A DNA stretch of 64,000 nucleotides from Corylus avellana (taxonomy: Eukaryota; Streptophyta; Magnoliopsida; Fagales; Betulaceae). This document shows, piece after piece, positions 46,901-57,779 of the stretch. Within the stretch, counting starts at the first letter, position 1. Each line of letters starts with the position of its first letter. Where the stretch lies: contig NC_081549.1 in the NCBI RefSeq assembly GCF_901000735.1, forward strand, positions 3,358,942 to 3,422,941, read 5' to 3'. The notes below the pieces were generated by a model. It was not told the origin of the DNA. It ran no database searches and was given only the letters and a program-made list of their open reading frames with translations. Both the position numbers and the translations under genes were made by a program.

Positions 46901-47030
46901 AGGATGGAACCATTAACCACATGCAGCACGCACTTTTACAAAAGTATCCTCGATACTTGGCTTCACACAGTGATAAAATCATAAACTAGGAACATTTTAT
47001 CGGACCAAAAAAAAAGAGGAGGTTTATACC
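41385..47030. repeat. Spacer block, second copy
   Basis: It repeats 35688-41284 from the first base after the gap (offset 5,697, later 5,751 and 5,746). The differences I see are a 54-bp insertion at 43795-43848 and a shorter T run near 45195. Sequence continues past 47030 into the promoter of copy 8 where block 1 runs into N. Confidence 0.92.
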
Positions 47031-47781
47031 GTTCTTGTTGTGTTAGGGAATACTCTTTCACGTGTATCGCATATGCATAGTACTTTTTGTTTGAACCACG
47101 ATTCATCATGTTACATGTTTTCTCCTTAATTTCTTTAGAAAGAGATGATGATTGATAGGTTGGAAATTGGAATCATAGCACAAGTAACATTCACAAAAGT
47201 ATGTATGTGCAATACCCGGCTTGGGATTGGCTGCAATTGATAGGGCACAGACGGAGTTAATATGCCTAAACAAATGCTTAAATATTTTAAGACTTGTTTG
47301 AACAAATAAACTCCATCAAGATTCTCTCTTAAGTTAATATTAATTTACTATTATGAGTAGATTCGGGTAGTCCATGCAATACCCAACTTGCCATAGGCTA
47401 CCGATAGTTTATTTGGAAAAGTGTACCAAATTTTAAAGAGAAATGCTAAGAGTGTTAACTCTTTTACTAACATATAAATACTAACATGATGTGGAGCTTA
47501 TTCATTAGGAATCTCCATGTCATGTTAGTGCTCATGTGTTAATAAAATAGTTAATACTCTAATATTTCTCTCAAATGTGTATATTAACGAAGCTTGCTTT
47601 AGAAAAAAGGTAAAAAAATAGTTTCTCCTGCTCATCCGTGGTACGAGTTCATCAAACTCGAGTCATAAAACAAGTTAGATATATACTTCGCAAAACTGTG
47701 TAACACATTTGATTCCTGAAATGGAATATGAATATGGTTCAAAGATGCTAAATTCCTCGAACTACAGTTTCCATGTCTGCT

Positions 47782-47789
47782 TATATAAA
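47782..47789 (+). promoter_or_regulatory. Putative TATA box of DUF247 copy 8
   Basis: TATATAAA lies 78 bp before the ATG; same context as 57695-57702. Confidence 0.6.
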
Positions 47790-47866
47790 TCAAGTTTACT
47801 AGTACTTGAACAATAATGTCATCATTAATAACAATTTAGTAAACCTGTTTGTGGTGCACACTCGCC

Positions 47867-49562
47867 ATGGCCGGAACAGAGCATGTTATATCTGTGGAGG
47901 AGTTGCTTTCGAGGAAGGTTAATGTTGTTAGAACAGAAGCTGCTCAAACAAGCAGATCAGGCAATGACGGGTCGAGAATTGAAGTTCAAGTGATAGAGAA
48001 AGACAGTCCCAGGCAGCAGTGGTTGGATGAATTAGAGAAGGCAGGAGATGAAGCAGCAGATCAAAAAACTGGACCAAAGATACAAAAGGTTCCGTTCTTG
48101 CTTCGAGATCACAAAGATGCGGCCAAGTATTTTGAGCCAAGGGTGGTGTCGCTGGGTCCTATCCATCACGGTAAGCCAAAGTACCGGAAAGCAGAGAAGT
48201 ACAAGCTTGTATTGGCAAACAAGTTCGTCAAGGAGAGTGGCAAGGGTAATGTAGAATATATTTCCATATAATAAAAATTTTGTGATTTGATTACGTTATT
48301 TACAATATTGTATTCATCTAATACTATCTTTTCCTTGTAACGTACATGATCAAGAATAAAATTAATTTATGTCTCCATATGCTTTCATTCTTCTCTCTCC
48401 ACTTTCATTTTCCATTCATTTCTAAACTTGAGAAGAAAATCGTTTTGTCTCTGATATTTTTGCAGATAAGAAAGCTGAAAGTTTGTACGCCGAAATTGAG
48501 AAGAAAATCAAGAAACTGAGGGAGTACTTCGATGATGACGAGGAGGTGATGAAGAACTATGACGACGAGTACCTCGCCAGGATGCTGTTCGTGGACGGGT
48601 GTGCGGTATTACAATTTATGTACTATGCAGTTGAAGACAAATTCAAAGATGTGAAAATTAAAGACGATCAAGCGGCGTTTGGGCAAGAAGATTTGTTCTT
48701 GTTGGAGAATCAACTTCCTTATCAACTCCTCGAGGATCTGATGGAGTTGAGCGAGAAGAAAGGGATTTTGAAGAATTCGATCGAGCGTTTCATTGAAAGG
48801 CATGCTACGTTTCATACAAAAAATGATATGCATGCTACGAAGGGAGATAAGCCGGCCCCCCATCTTCTCGATCGTCTGCGAACAAAACTCCTTGGTGGCA
48901 AAAGTGAGAGTGGAGGCCAGAAAGGGCAGACAGCTGGTTGGTACTCTTATCGCAACGTGCGGGAACTTAGAGAAGTGGGAATCAAATTGAAGCCTAGTAA
49001 AACTAGTTCCTTGACAGACGTATCTTTTGATAAACGATACCCTGGACACCTATATCTTCCTCTAATAAAAGTGGATGACTCAACGGGGCCAAATTTCTTG
49101 AACTTGATAGCCTATGAGATGTGTCCAGATTTCGAGAATGACTTCGGCGTCACCTCTTACATATGCTTCCTTGATTCGCTCATTGATCATCCTGAGGACG
49201 TGACGGAGCTGAGGAAAGAGTTCATACTCCACAACCTCCTTGGTAGCGACAAAGAAGTGGCAAAACTCTTCAATGACATAGCCACTGACTTGGTGCCTAA
49301 TCCCCAAACATATTCCGAGGTCAAAGGGCAGATTCAGATGATGTGCGACTCGAAGTGGAGGACCTGGATAGCTGCTGTCACAGGCAAATATTTCAACATT
49401 CAAGATCAATATTTCAGCGCCCGCTGGGGTATCATTACTTTCTTGGTCTCAACGTTAGTGACAGCATATCTAAGTGTCATTCAGACTAGGTACGCAGCCC
49501 AGCAGACTTGGTACGCAGCCCACCCTCCCCCTGGCCCCTGCGATGACTTCTGCAAGAAATAA
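47867..49562 (+). CDS. DUF247 protein, copy 8, intact with short intron
   Basis: Exons 47867-48245 and 48466-49562 encode 491 aa, with a 220-bp phase-1 intron (GTAATG...TTGCAG) at the array's common position. Core landmarks are RMLFVDGCAVLQF, DLFLLENQLPYQLLEDL, HLLDRLRTKLL, VTSYICFLDSLIDHP and LLGSDKEVAKLFN. The C-terminus departs from copies 2, 4 and 5: the membrane segment (about 448-466, WGIITFLVSTLVTAYLSVI) is followed by a 7-residue tandem duplication and a tail ending CDDFCKK, with two Cys. Its closest relative is psi-10; the two lie in a duplicated unit that includes more than 2 kb of 5' flank. Confidence 0.9.
49482..49523 (+). repeat. 21-bp in-frame duplication at the copy-8 C-terminus
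   Basis: Units 49482-49502 and 49503-49523 encode QTRYAAQ and QTWYAAH. Confidence 0.9.
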
Positions 49563-50815
49563 GCATGAAACTTAACATGAAAGAAAAGGTACTAAGAATT
49601 TGCTTGCTGTTCATTCCAAGTGCCTCTACCACCTAGTTAGCTAAACCATTCCTTAATTAAGACGGTTGTTTCCTAATAAAAGAACCTTCAATAGTCCTCT
49701 AAATAGTCATATTATTTCACATAGGTCATCCCAAGAGCACATCCTTGTACTTATTTGTTTAATTGATTTGGATTTGGTGTTTTTATGTGAGTTTAAAAAT
49801 TAATGTCAGGGTAATTGTAAGTGCTAATTTCGTGTAATGCGGGTTGAAATGAAAATAATTATGAGTCGGGTTATGTGCGAGGTGAGTGATGGTGTATCTG
49901 TGATCAACTTAACGATGACTACTTGATCCAATATGTAGCCCATCTATTTTATCAATTTTTATGACTTCATTCTCCTTGTTCCGATCCCTTGTCTATGGTT
50001 GTTTTTTATGCTAGCTAATGGGCTGTAGTTTTTGAAAGAAGTGAAGGAAAGCAAGAAAGCTTTGTTTTTGGCTGATTAATTTTCTGCTGCTTTCTCATTA
50101 ACTATAAACTAGTTTCAAAAAATATAAATATATTAAAATTAAAATACATTTATAATTTAATTTATAAAAAAAAAAAAAAGTGAATATAAAAAAAAAAAAA
50201 AAAAACAGTTAAAAAAGACTTAAATTAAAAATATATATAAATGAAAAATTAGTCCATGTGGTTGTCCTAAATTAAAAATCCATCTGTGTGATATAAAATA
50301 ATAATAATAATAATTCAAAGATTATCGGGGATATGTCAAAATAACAATTTAGTCTCTGTAATCAAATTCCGTCAAAATACTTGACAGATTCCAATAGTGT
50401 GTCATGTCATCACAAATAAAATGATGATATATGTTATTCTTAATTAAAAATAAATAAATATATTAAAAATATAAAATATAAAAGTTAATTTAAAAAAATT
50501 TGAAGAGTGGCTGCTGATTGGGGGAGGGGGTGGCCAACGAGCCACCCCTAGAGGTGGCTAGGGGTGGATTGCCGCCACCCTCGGCCCATGGGGGTGGTGC
50601 GCGGCCACCCCAGCCGCCTCTGGGGTGGCTTGTGGGCTACCCCTGAGGTGGGGTTTGTTGATAATTGGAAATAAAACTCACTACGAGAAAACACAAAATA
50701 GGATGAAGAATATTCAACTTGATAAAATAACTTACTTACATGGGTATTTATAGGATACAAATGACCCTTTTAACTTCTTCACAATAACTTCATTTATTTA
50801 CATCTCATATAACTC
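49563..50815. other. Spacer 3' of copy 8
   Basis: No gene was recognised. It is AT-rich with A homopolymers (50168-50205), then a GC-rich stretch at 50508-50650 of GGGGTGG/CCACCCC palindromes like the core of the MULE-like element at 24.2-24.75 kb. Confidence 0.5.
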
Positions 50816-51060
50816 CTATGTACATGTCAAGTATCTCAAACTTCCAACTAAATTCTTGAAGATTGTTGGATCCACTCTTTCTCCTTCTTCATTCTTCTTC
50901 ACCTTGACCACCCATTTCACTCCAATGGGTTTTTGTTCCTTTGGAATATTTGCCAACTCCCATGTGTTCTTTTCAATTGTTTTGATTTCCTCATCCATGG
51001 CATTCCTCAAGTTTTCAACTTTTACCGCTTCTTCAAAGTCTGGCCTATTGGCTCACAATC
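50816..51060 (-). pseudogene. Ty1-Copia reverse transcriptase fragment
   Basis: On the minus strand the frame includes RNAMDEEIKTIEKNTWEL and KPIGVKWVVKVKKNEEGE, the N-terminal Copia reverse transcriptase signature, followed after an internal deletion by FKNLVGSLRYLT, which belongs further downstream in that domain. It ends against the truncated DUF247 copy 9. No intact LTR was identified. Confidence 0.85.
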
Positions 51061-51070
51061 CGCAAAATGA

Positions 51071-52224
51071 CAAAAGAGAGTCAATTTACCAGAAAGCAGA
51101 GGAGTACAAGCTTAGATTGGCAAACAAGTTCGTCAAGGAAAGTGGTAAGACAGCTGAAAGCTTGTACGCCGAAATTAAGAAGAAAATCAAGCAACTGAGG
51201 GAGTACTTCGAGGAGGAGGTGACCAAAAAGTATGACGACAAGGACCTCGCCTGGATGCTGTTCGTGGACGGGTGCGCTGTATTACAATTCATACAGTGTG
51301 CAGTTGAAAACAAATTCGCAGATATGAAAATTAAGAACGATCAAGCGGTACTGTTTGGGCAACATGATTTGTTCTTGTTGGAGAATCAACTTCCTTATCA
51401 ACTCCTCGAGGATTTGATGGAGTTGAGCGAGAAGAAAGAGACTTTGCCGGATTCGATGGACCGTTTCATTGAAAATCATGCAAATTGCAAGGCTCCTAAA
51501 ATGACCAGCAGCACAGAAAAGCCGGCCCATCTTCTTCATCGTCTGCGAACAACACTACTTTTCCAGGAAAGAAAAGCGACAACGAAAGTAGTACGTACTG
51601 AGAATCGGCAGTCGTATCGCAATGTGCAGGAACTCAGAGCAGCAGGAATCCAATTTAAGCCTAGTAAAACTGGTTGCTTGACAGACGTATCTTTTTTCGA
51701 CAAATCCATTGTCTTCCCTGGATACCTTTCTGGCTTTCTCTTCCTCCAATAATAGTGGATGACTCAACGGGGCCCATGTTCTTGAACTTGATAGCCTATG
51801 AGATGTGTCCAGATTTTGAGAATGACTTCGGCGTCACCTCGTACATATACTTCCTTGATTCACTCATTGATCATTCCGACGACGTGAAGGAGCTGAGGAA
51901 AGCGCAAGTACTCCACAACCACTTGGTAGCGACATAGAAGTGGCAAAACTCTTCAATGACATAGCCACTGACTTGGTGCCTAATCTCGAAACATATGCCC
52001 ATGTCAAAGAGCAGATTCAGAAGTGCTACAAGAACAAGGTGAAGACCTGGATAGCTGAGGTCATTCACAACCATTTCAGCAGACCCTGGACAATCGTGGG
52101 TTTCCTCGCCGCATTTGTAGCACTTGTTCTAACTGCCATTCAGACTGTGTACACGGTCCGCGGCTCTCGCTCTGACTCCGGAGATCACTCTCCCCCTCCC
52201 CCCAGATTTCCCGGAAGCTACTGA
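51071..52224 (+). pseudogene. DUF247 copy 9, 5'-truncated and frameshifted (psi-9)
   Basis: Homology begins abruptly near 51078 at the YQKAEEYKLRLANKF codons, directly after the Copia fragment; promoter, start and leader are missing. The first part is open through WMLFVDGCAVLQF, DLFLLENQLPYQLLEDL and HLLHRLRTTLL. An 8-bp insertion near 51731 breaks the frame after PGYLS. One base is lost near 51920, and AAA became TAG at 51935-51937. The last segment (51940-52224) is open and includes the membrane stretch and tail. It is most similar to psi-7 and sits in the same convergent arrangement with a methyltransferase. Confidence 0.9.
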
Positions 52225-52702
52225 AAACCGGTTTGCGTTTATCTTTCCAAGTGCATGCATCCACCGTATTGTAAGCCTATATATATGCCCATATTCTATG
52301 CATCTCAGTTTGTTGTCCCCAAGTAAAAGTACCCCCCGGTAGATCTGCATGTCCATCCAGGACCATCCAGGTCCATGGGGTTCCATTTATTTCCTTTTGC
52401 TTTACTGTATGCATCTAAAATAAGTCGGAGTGAATGTATCTTAATACCTTTATTTATGTAATGTTTATGAGATAAACATGAATATTGTTAACTGTGTCGT
52501 CCATATGCTCTCAGTTTAGACATTGCAAATGAGAAATGATTGGTGTAAAATGGCGATGTGGTAGGAACAACTGATATTATTGGTTCCAAAATTATTGACA
52601 AAGGAGATGGATTCATCAATCCATTGGCACAAAAATGGTTTTATTGAAATTCCTATAAAATAAGCCAAGCCACGGATGATCGATCAAGCTAGTCTTTTAA
52701 TT

Positions 52703-54415
52703 TTACATATTCCCCACTCTTCCAATCCTCAGATAAATAGGAAACTTCACAACCTTTTGCTCTTTTCCATCTTCATTCCAAGCACGCTTAAAATCCTCAA
52801 CCACATCATCGCTCAAAAGCTCCACACCCTTCTCCTTCGCTGTTTGATATGCTGACCACTATCTTAAGTAAATAAAATAATGATCTAAATCCATCAATTT
52901 TTCAGCTACAAACTGACATGGCCCAGTGTGATCAACTCCATCCACCGGCTCAAACGGAAAATGGATGCTCCTATACTTGTCGTCCACTAATTTACGCGCC
53001 GGTGACCAATAGGGTTCTACAGTAATACCATAAAAGGGTTTGAAGACTGAGTCGACCGAGTCATTGACTTCTGGCACGGTGTAGCACCATGCAGCATGAG
53101 ATTTTTTGAGTACCCATTTCACTTGTTGGTAGAAATTAGGGAGATCGAACCAGTGGAAGGCCTGAGCAATTGTCACAACATCCACGCTTGATTGAGAAGC
53201 AACTTTGCTTTCAAGCTCGGCTATAGACATGGTGGGAGGGATTTGCTGGTATGTTATATTGGGTAGCTTTGGAGCAAAAGACAGCTGCTTTGGGCTTGTA
53301 TCTGTGGCTATCACATTCTTGTAGATCCCAGCTAGCTGCAAATATGGTTAAAATGGAATTAGGTGTCTCTGGTCGAAATCAATGAGCAATGACAACACTT
53401 TATACGAAGGTATAGATGGAGGCATTTACTTCACGAAACCTAATGCTTACAATTAGTTGTTCAAATTGCATTTAGTTTGAACAACCTCGTAAGAGGAGAT
53501 GCGGAACTCACCTGCCCCAAGTAGGTGATCCCCTACACCCTACACTGCTCGGGCAAGTAAGTCCGCCACGGGTGAAACCATGCTGGAACTTGGGGGTAGT
53601 TCAAACCCTATACAAATTCTCTCCCACCTAAAATTTTAGTTATGTACCTAGGTTCCACACTCTAGGGTGTTTGGATAAGTGGGCATTGCAACCCCCTCTC
53701 TATAGAGAGGATCAACAGGGTGTTAAGAAAAGACACGATCCACAAAATGTTGATCTTATGTGAAGTCAATCCTATCTACACATGATTCAAGGGATGTGTC
53801 TTTCTCATATGTCTATATTATTGAGAAATATTAGAAGACATATATTCAAGAAATAAACATTTCTCTCGTCTTCTTTGTTATGTGTTGATCTTATTTATCT
53901 TTCCACAATCTTTGAGTCATTACATGAGATTATCCAAATTGCATGTAATTCAAACCGCTAATTGTAGGGCATCCTTATTCCTTACAATATAATTACACAA
54001 TTAAATTAGTAATGCTGCAATATATTTTTTCTATTAAGTTAGTTTTACTCTCCCAATATAGTTTTATATTTTGGGGTCCGCATTATTTAGGACTCTTACT
54101 TCATATACATTTGTGTGGCCTAATCCCAATAGGACCCCAAATTCCATACCTACGATTCATATTGGTAAATGCATTGGCAGCTAAAGTGAATTTGACCTGA
54201 ATTGAATATCCCATTTCCCATATACAAGAAGAAGTTGCAATTTTTACAAGAAAATAAAAACTCACAGATTGAGCAGCCTGACCGTTTCCAGTGCCGACGT
54301 CCCACGCAAGGTCTTGAGAGGGTGTCTTGGAAGCAATGAATTCAAACAATTCTAGAGGGTAACATGGCCGGCCCTCCGCGTAATTCTCCGCCTGCTTAAT
54401 GAACAATTCTGCCAT
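52703..54415 (-). pseudogene. SAM methyltransferase MT-C, recombinant with in-frame TAG
   Basis: Exon 1 is 54415-54266 and exon 2 is 53335-52703. Exon 2 follows MT-A throughout (FKPFYGITVEPYW, NEDGKEQK), while the intron, exon 1 and upstream DNA follow MT-B. Exon 2 has a 9-bp in-frame deletion removing GVI from the GVIAAW motif, and codon 209 is TAG (complement of 52859-52861) where relatives have TCG. Motif I DVGTGNGQ is intact. The product as read would lack its last 50-odd residues and a residue block near the SAM pocket, so a working enzyme is unlikely. Confidence 0.85.
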
Positions 54416-54573
54416 CTCTTCCCTCTCCCTCTCTCTGTCTTTCTCGCAAGTTTTCAGTTTTGATCTATTAAACTTTGGCTACCATTTATAGAGAGAAAAA
54501 GGTTGAAGATAATAGGCCATGTGATTTAATAGACCCACCTCACCGGCAGGTCTAACTGGGGAAGGATCACGTA

Positions 54574-56940
54574 TACGAATTTTGTATTAGACAGTGAAAT
54601 TGAAGCACCAATTTTTTTTTACCAAAATAGCTATTTTGGTGAGCCTAATTGTAGAGTCCACCAACCTAAATAGATAAGCCTAACACAGGTGAGCTCACAA
54701 TTCCTTTGGCCTGATTCCAGGCAATCATCCTTTTTTATGAGATGAGTTTTCAACAGACATCAGAGGGTGTAGCCAAATTCCAATTTGGTGACAACTTGTG
54801 TTCTCTTTGGATTATTTGAAGAGAGGCAGGTCCAAGTTGGTGTGCCCTCACTAGTTGCTGCAGAATATAAGCACGTCATGGGTGACAGAGAAAGATGCTT
54901 CGTAATCACAACGGTACGCCAAGTTGTTTTTGTAGCTACACACATCGCCAGCAAGCTGAAATTCTTGACATGTACCCATTGCGCCTGCCAGAGGATGTAT
55001 AATTCTCGCGATTTGGGTTTGATGGTGATAAGGTGAGTGAGGTTTGTAAGTGGTATAATAGCTGAGGGGAAGGAATTTTGTGCGGTGGGTTAGGTAGTGG
55101 AAGAGGCTGACAACGCCACGCCATTGATAGGGAAAGGTCAAGGTGGATTGCTTGTCGATTATGGCTTTGAAACCATATAGCATAATGGTTTGCTAATGTA
55201 TTTCTCACCACACAAAATGTACAACAGATGTTTGATATAACTACAAAGAGAAGAGAGTCATGTGCAATGAACATGAGAACAGAAAAGGAGAGTTAATCTA
55301 CAGCTGATATAAACTCTCATTGATTTGAAAACAAGATAGCAATTTTAACAATAATATTCAGTACCCATCAGTTAAACTTGTAATCAATAGCATTCAACAG
55401 CAGAATTCCATTATATGAAATGGCAATGTGATAAACACAATTGACAAGAGAAATGGACTCATCACTCCTTTGAACTTTTTAGGTCCAAAATATGCACATT
55501 TAGGTTACATCTGCTTCGTCTTTCCTCATATTTAGAATCTTAGATGATGGCCTTGTTAGCGTACAGGAGAATGAAATTACATGGTAATTTGTCTAATTCT
55601 TAACCTAAGTTGATTTGAATAATCTAATTGTGAAATAGTGATGGAATGACCTATATATTTGTACGTGTAAATTAGGGCCTTCCTGTACCGGGCCTATGGA
55701 GAGCCCTATAATTCACAAGTAGGGCTTGCTTCGGCCAGACATATGGGCTATGGCAGGCCCTAGATATCCGGACCTTAATATAAATATTTAATAATGATAT
55801 TAATTACAATGTAATAAGTATAATGATCATAAGTAATTTAAAATAAGAATATTAACTATAAGATAAATATATAATTATTATAAATTATCAATCATCAATT
55901 ATAAATTATGATACATATTTATATTAATTATAATAAATATTTAATGATAATTACATTTACATATATTATTATTATTATTATTACATATTTATATTTTATA
56001 TTACAAATAATATATTATAATTATTATGATTATTATAAAATTTTTAAAAAATAATAGGTAATGCTAATAATTATTATCAAATTTCTAACAAAATATTAGG
56101 AAAATGCAAAACCAATGCAAAAATTATGAATAGTTCCCTGCAGTCAACTTTTGTCTAATTTTTTACATAAACCATAAAATGTCACATAATTATGACACGT
56201 GTCATCCATAATAAAAAATACAAAAAAAAAAAAAAAAGTTGGAAGATGAGGCGGTTCAACCACGTAAGAGGGTAGCTGAACAACTCCCAAATCACTAAAA
56301 CCCTGTTTGTGATTGTGTTTGAGAAGTTTAAAAGTACTTTTAACACTCAAAAAGTCCGTTTGAAAAAAAAAAAAAAAAAAAACTACTATTTGATAAACAA
56401 ATTAAAAGCACTTTTAAGGGTTCAAAAAGCTTAAAAATGATCAAAACGCATTTTTGGCTTAAAAATAAAATTTTTGCCCAAAAACCCTTTTCGACTTAAA
56501 AATTCTCTTTGACTGGCCACTACCTCCTACTGTATATTAAAGTTTTTAAAAAGCTAATAATAGTTCAGTGCATTGACCTTTAAGTCTTACTCGTTCATGA
56601 TGGGACAAATTAATTTTAACCATTGTTCTACATACTTCACTAGTATGTGTAAGCAGTGCAATAAACAAATTTTTCTTCGATGCGTATCAAATAATCCCTC
56701 GTATACGTGTATCACGTTTAACTCCAATTGTCTGAATTAGAACGAAAAGCATAATTATCTTTTTACCCTCATCAGGAAAAGATGAACTCAACGAACAATG
56801 CATTTCTAGGATGGAACCATTAACCACATGCAGCACGCACTTTTACAAAAGTATCCTCGATACTTGGCTTCACACAGTGATAAAATCATAAACTAGGAAC
56901 ATTTTATCGGACCAAAAAAAAAAAAAAAGGAGGTTTATAC
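54574..56940. repeat. Spacer block, third and shorter copy
   Basis: It matches 35688-36660 and then jumps to the equivalent of 39735-41284. About 3.1 kb containing the microsatellites, solo LTR and SINE is absent. It includes a methyltransferase-linked segment at 54730-55280 and a GGGCC-rich repeat at 55540-56100. Confidence 0.85.
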
Positions 56941-57694
56941 CATTCTTGTTGTGTTAGGGAATACTCTTTCACGTGTATCGCATATGCATAGTACTTTTTG
57001 TTTGAACCACGATTCATCATGTTACATGTTTTCTCCTTAATTTCTTTAGAAAGAGATGATGATTGATAGGTTGGAAATTGGAATCATAGCACAAGTAACA
57101 TTCACAAAAGTATGTATGTGCAATACCCGGCTTGGGATTGGCTGCAATTGATAGGGCACAGACGGAGTTAATATGCCTAAACAAATGCTTAAATATTTTA
57201 AGACTTGTTTGAACAAATAAACTCCATCAAGATTCTCTCTTAAGTTACTATTAATTTACTATTATGAGTAGATTCGGGTAGTCCATGCAATACCCAACTT
57301 GCCATAGGCTACCGATAGTTTATTTGGAAAAGTGTACCAAATTTTAAAGAGAAATGCTAAGAGTGTTAACTCTTTTACTAACATATAAATACTAGCATGA
57401 TGTGGAGCTTATTCATTGGGAATCTCCATATGTCATGTTAGTGCTCATGTGTTAATAAAATAGTTAATACTCTAATATTTCTCTCAAATGTGTATATTAA
57501 CGAAGCTTGCTTTAGAAAGAAGGTAAAAAAATAGTTTCTCCTGCTCATCCGTGGTACGAGTTCATCAAACTCGAGTCATAAAACAAGTTAGATATATACT
57601 TGGCAAAACTGTGTAACACGTTTGATTCCTGAAATGGAATATGAATATGGTTCAAAGATGCTAAATTCCTCGAACTACAGTTTCCATGTCTGCT

Positions 57695-57702
57695 TATATA
57701 AA
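57695..57702 (+). promoter_or_regulatory. Putative TATA box of DUF247 copy 10
   Basis: TATATAAA, 78 bp before the ATG. Confidence 0.6.
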
Positions 57703-57779
57703 TCAAGTTTACTAGTACTTGAACAATAATGTCATCATTAATAACAATATAGTAAACCTGTTTGTGGTGCACACTCGCC

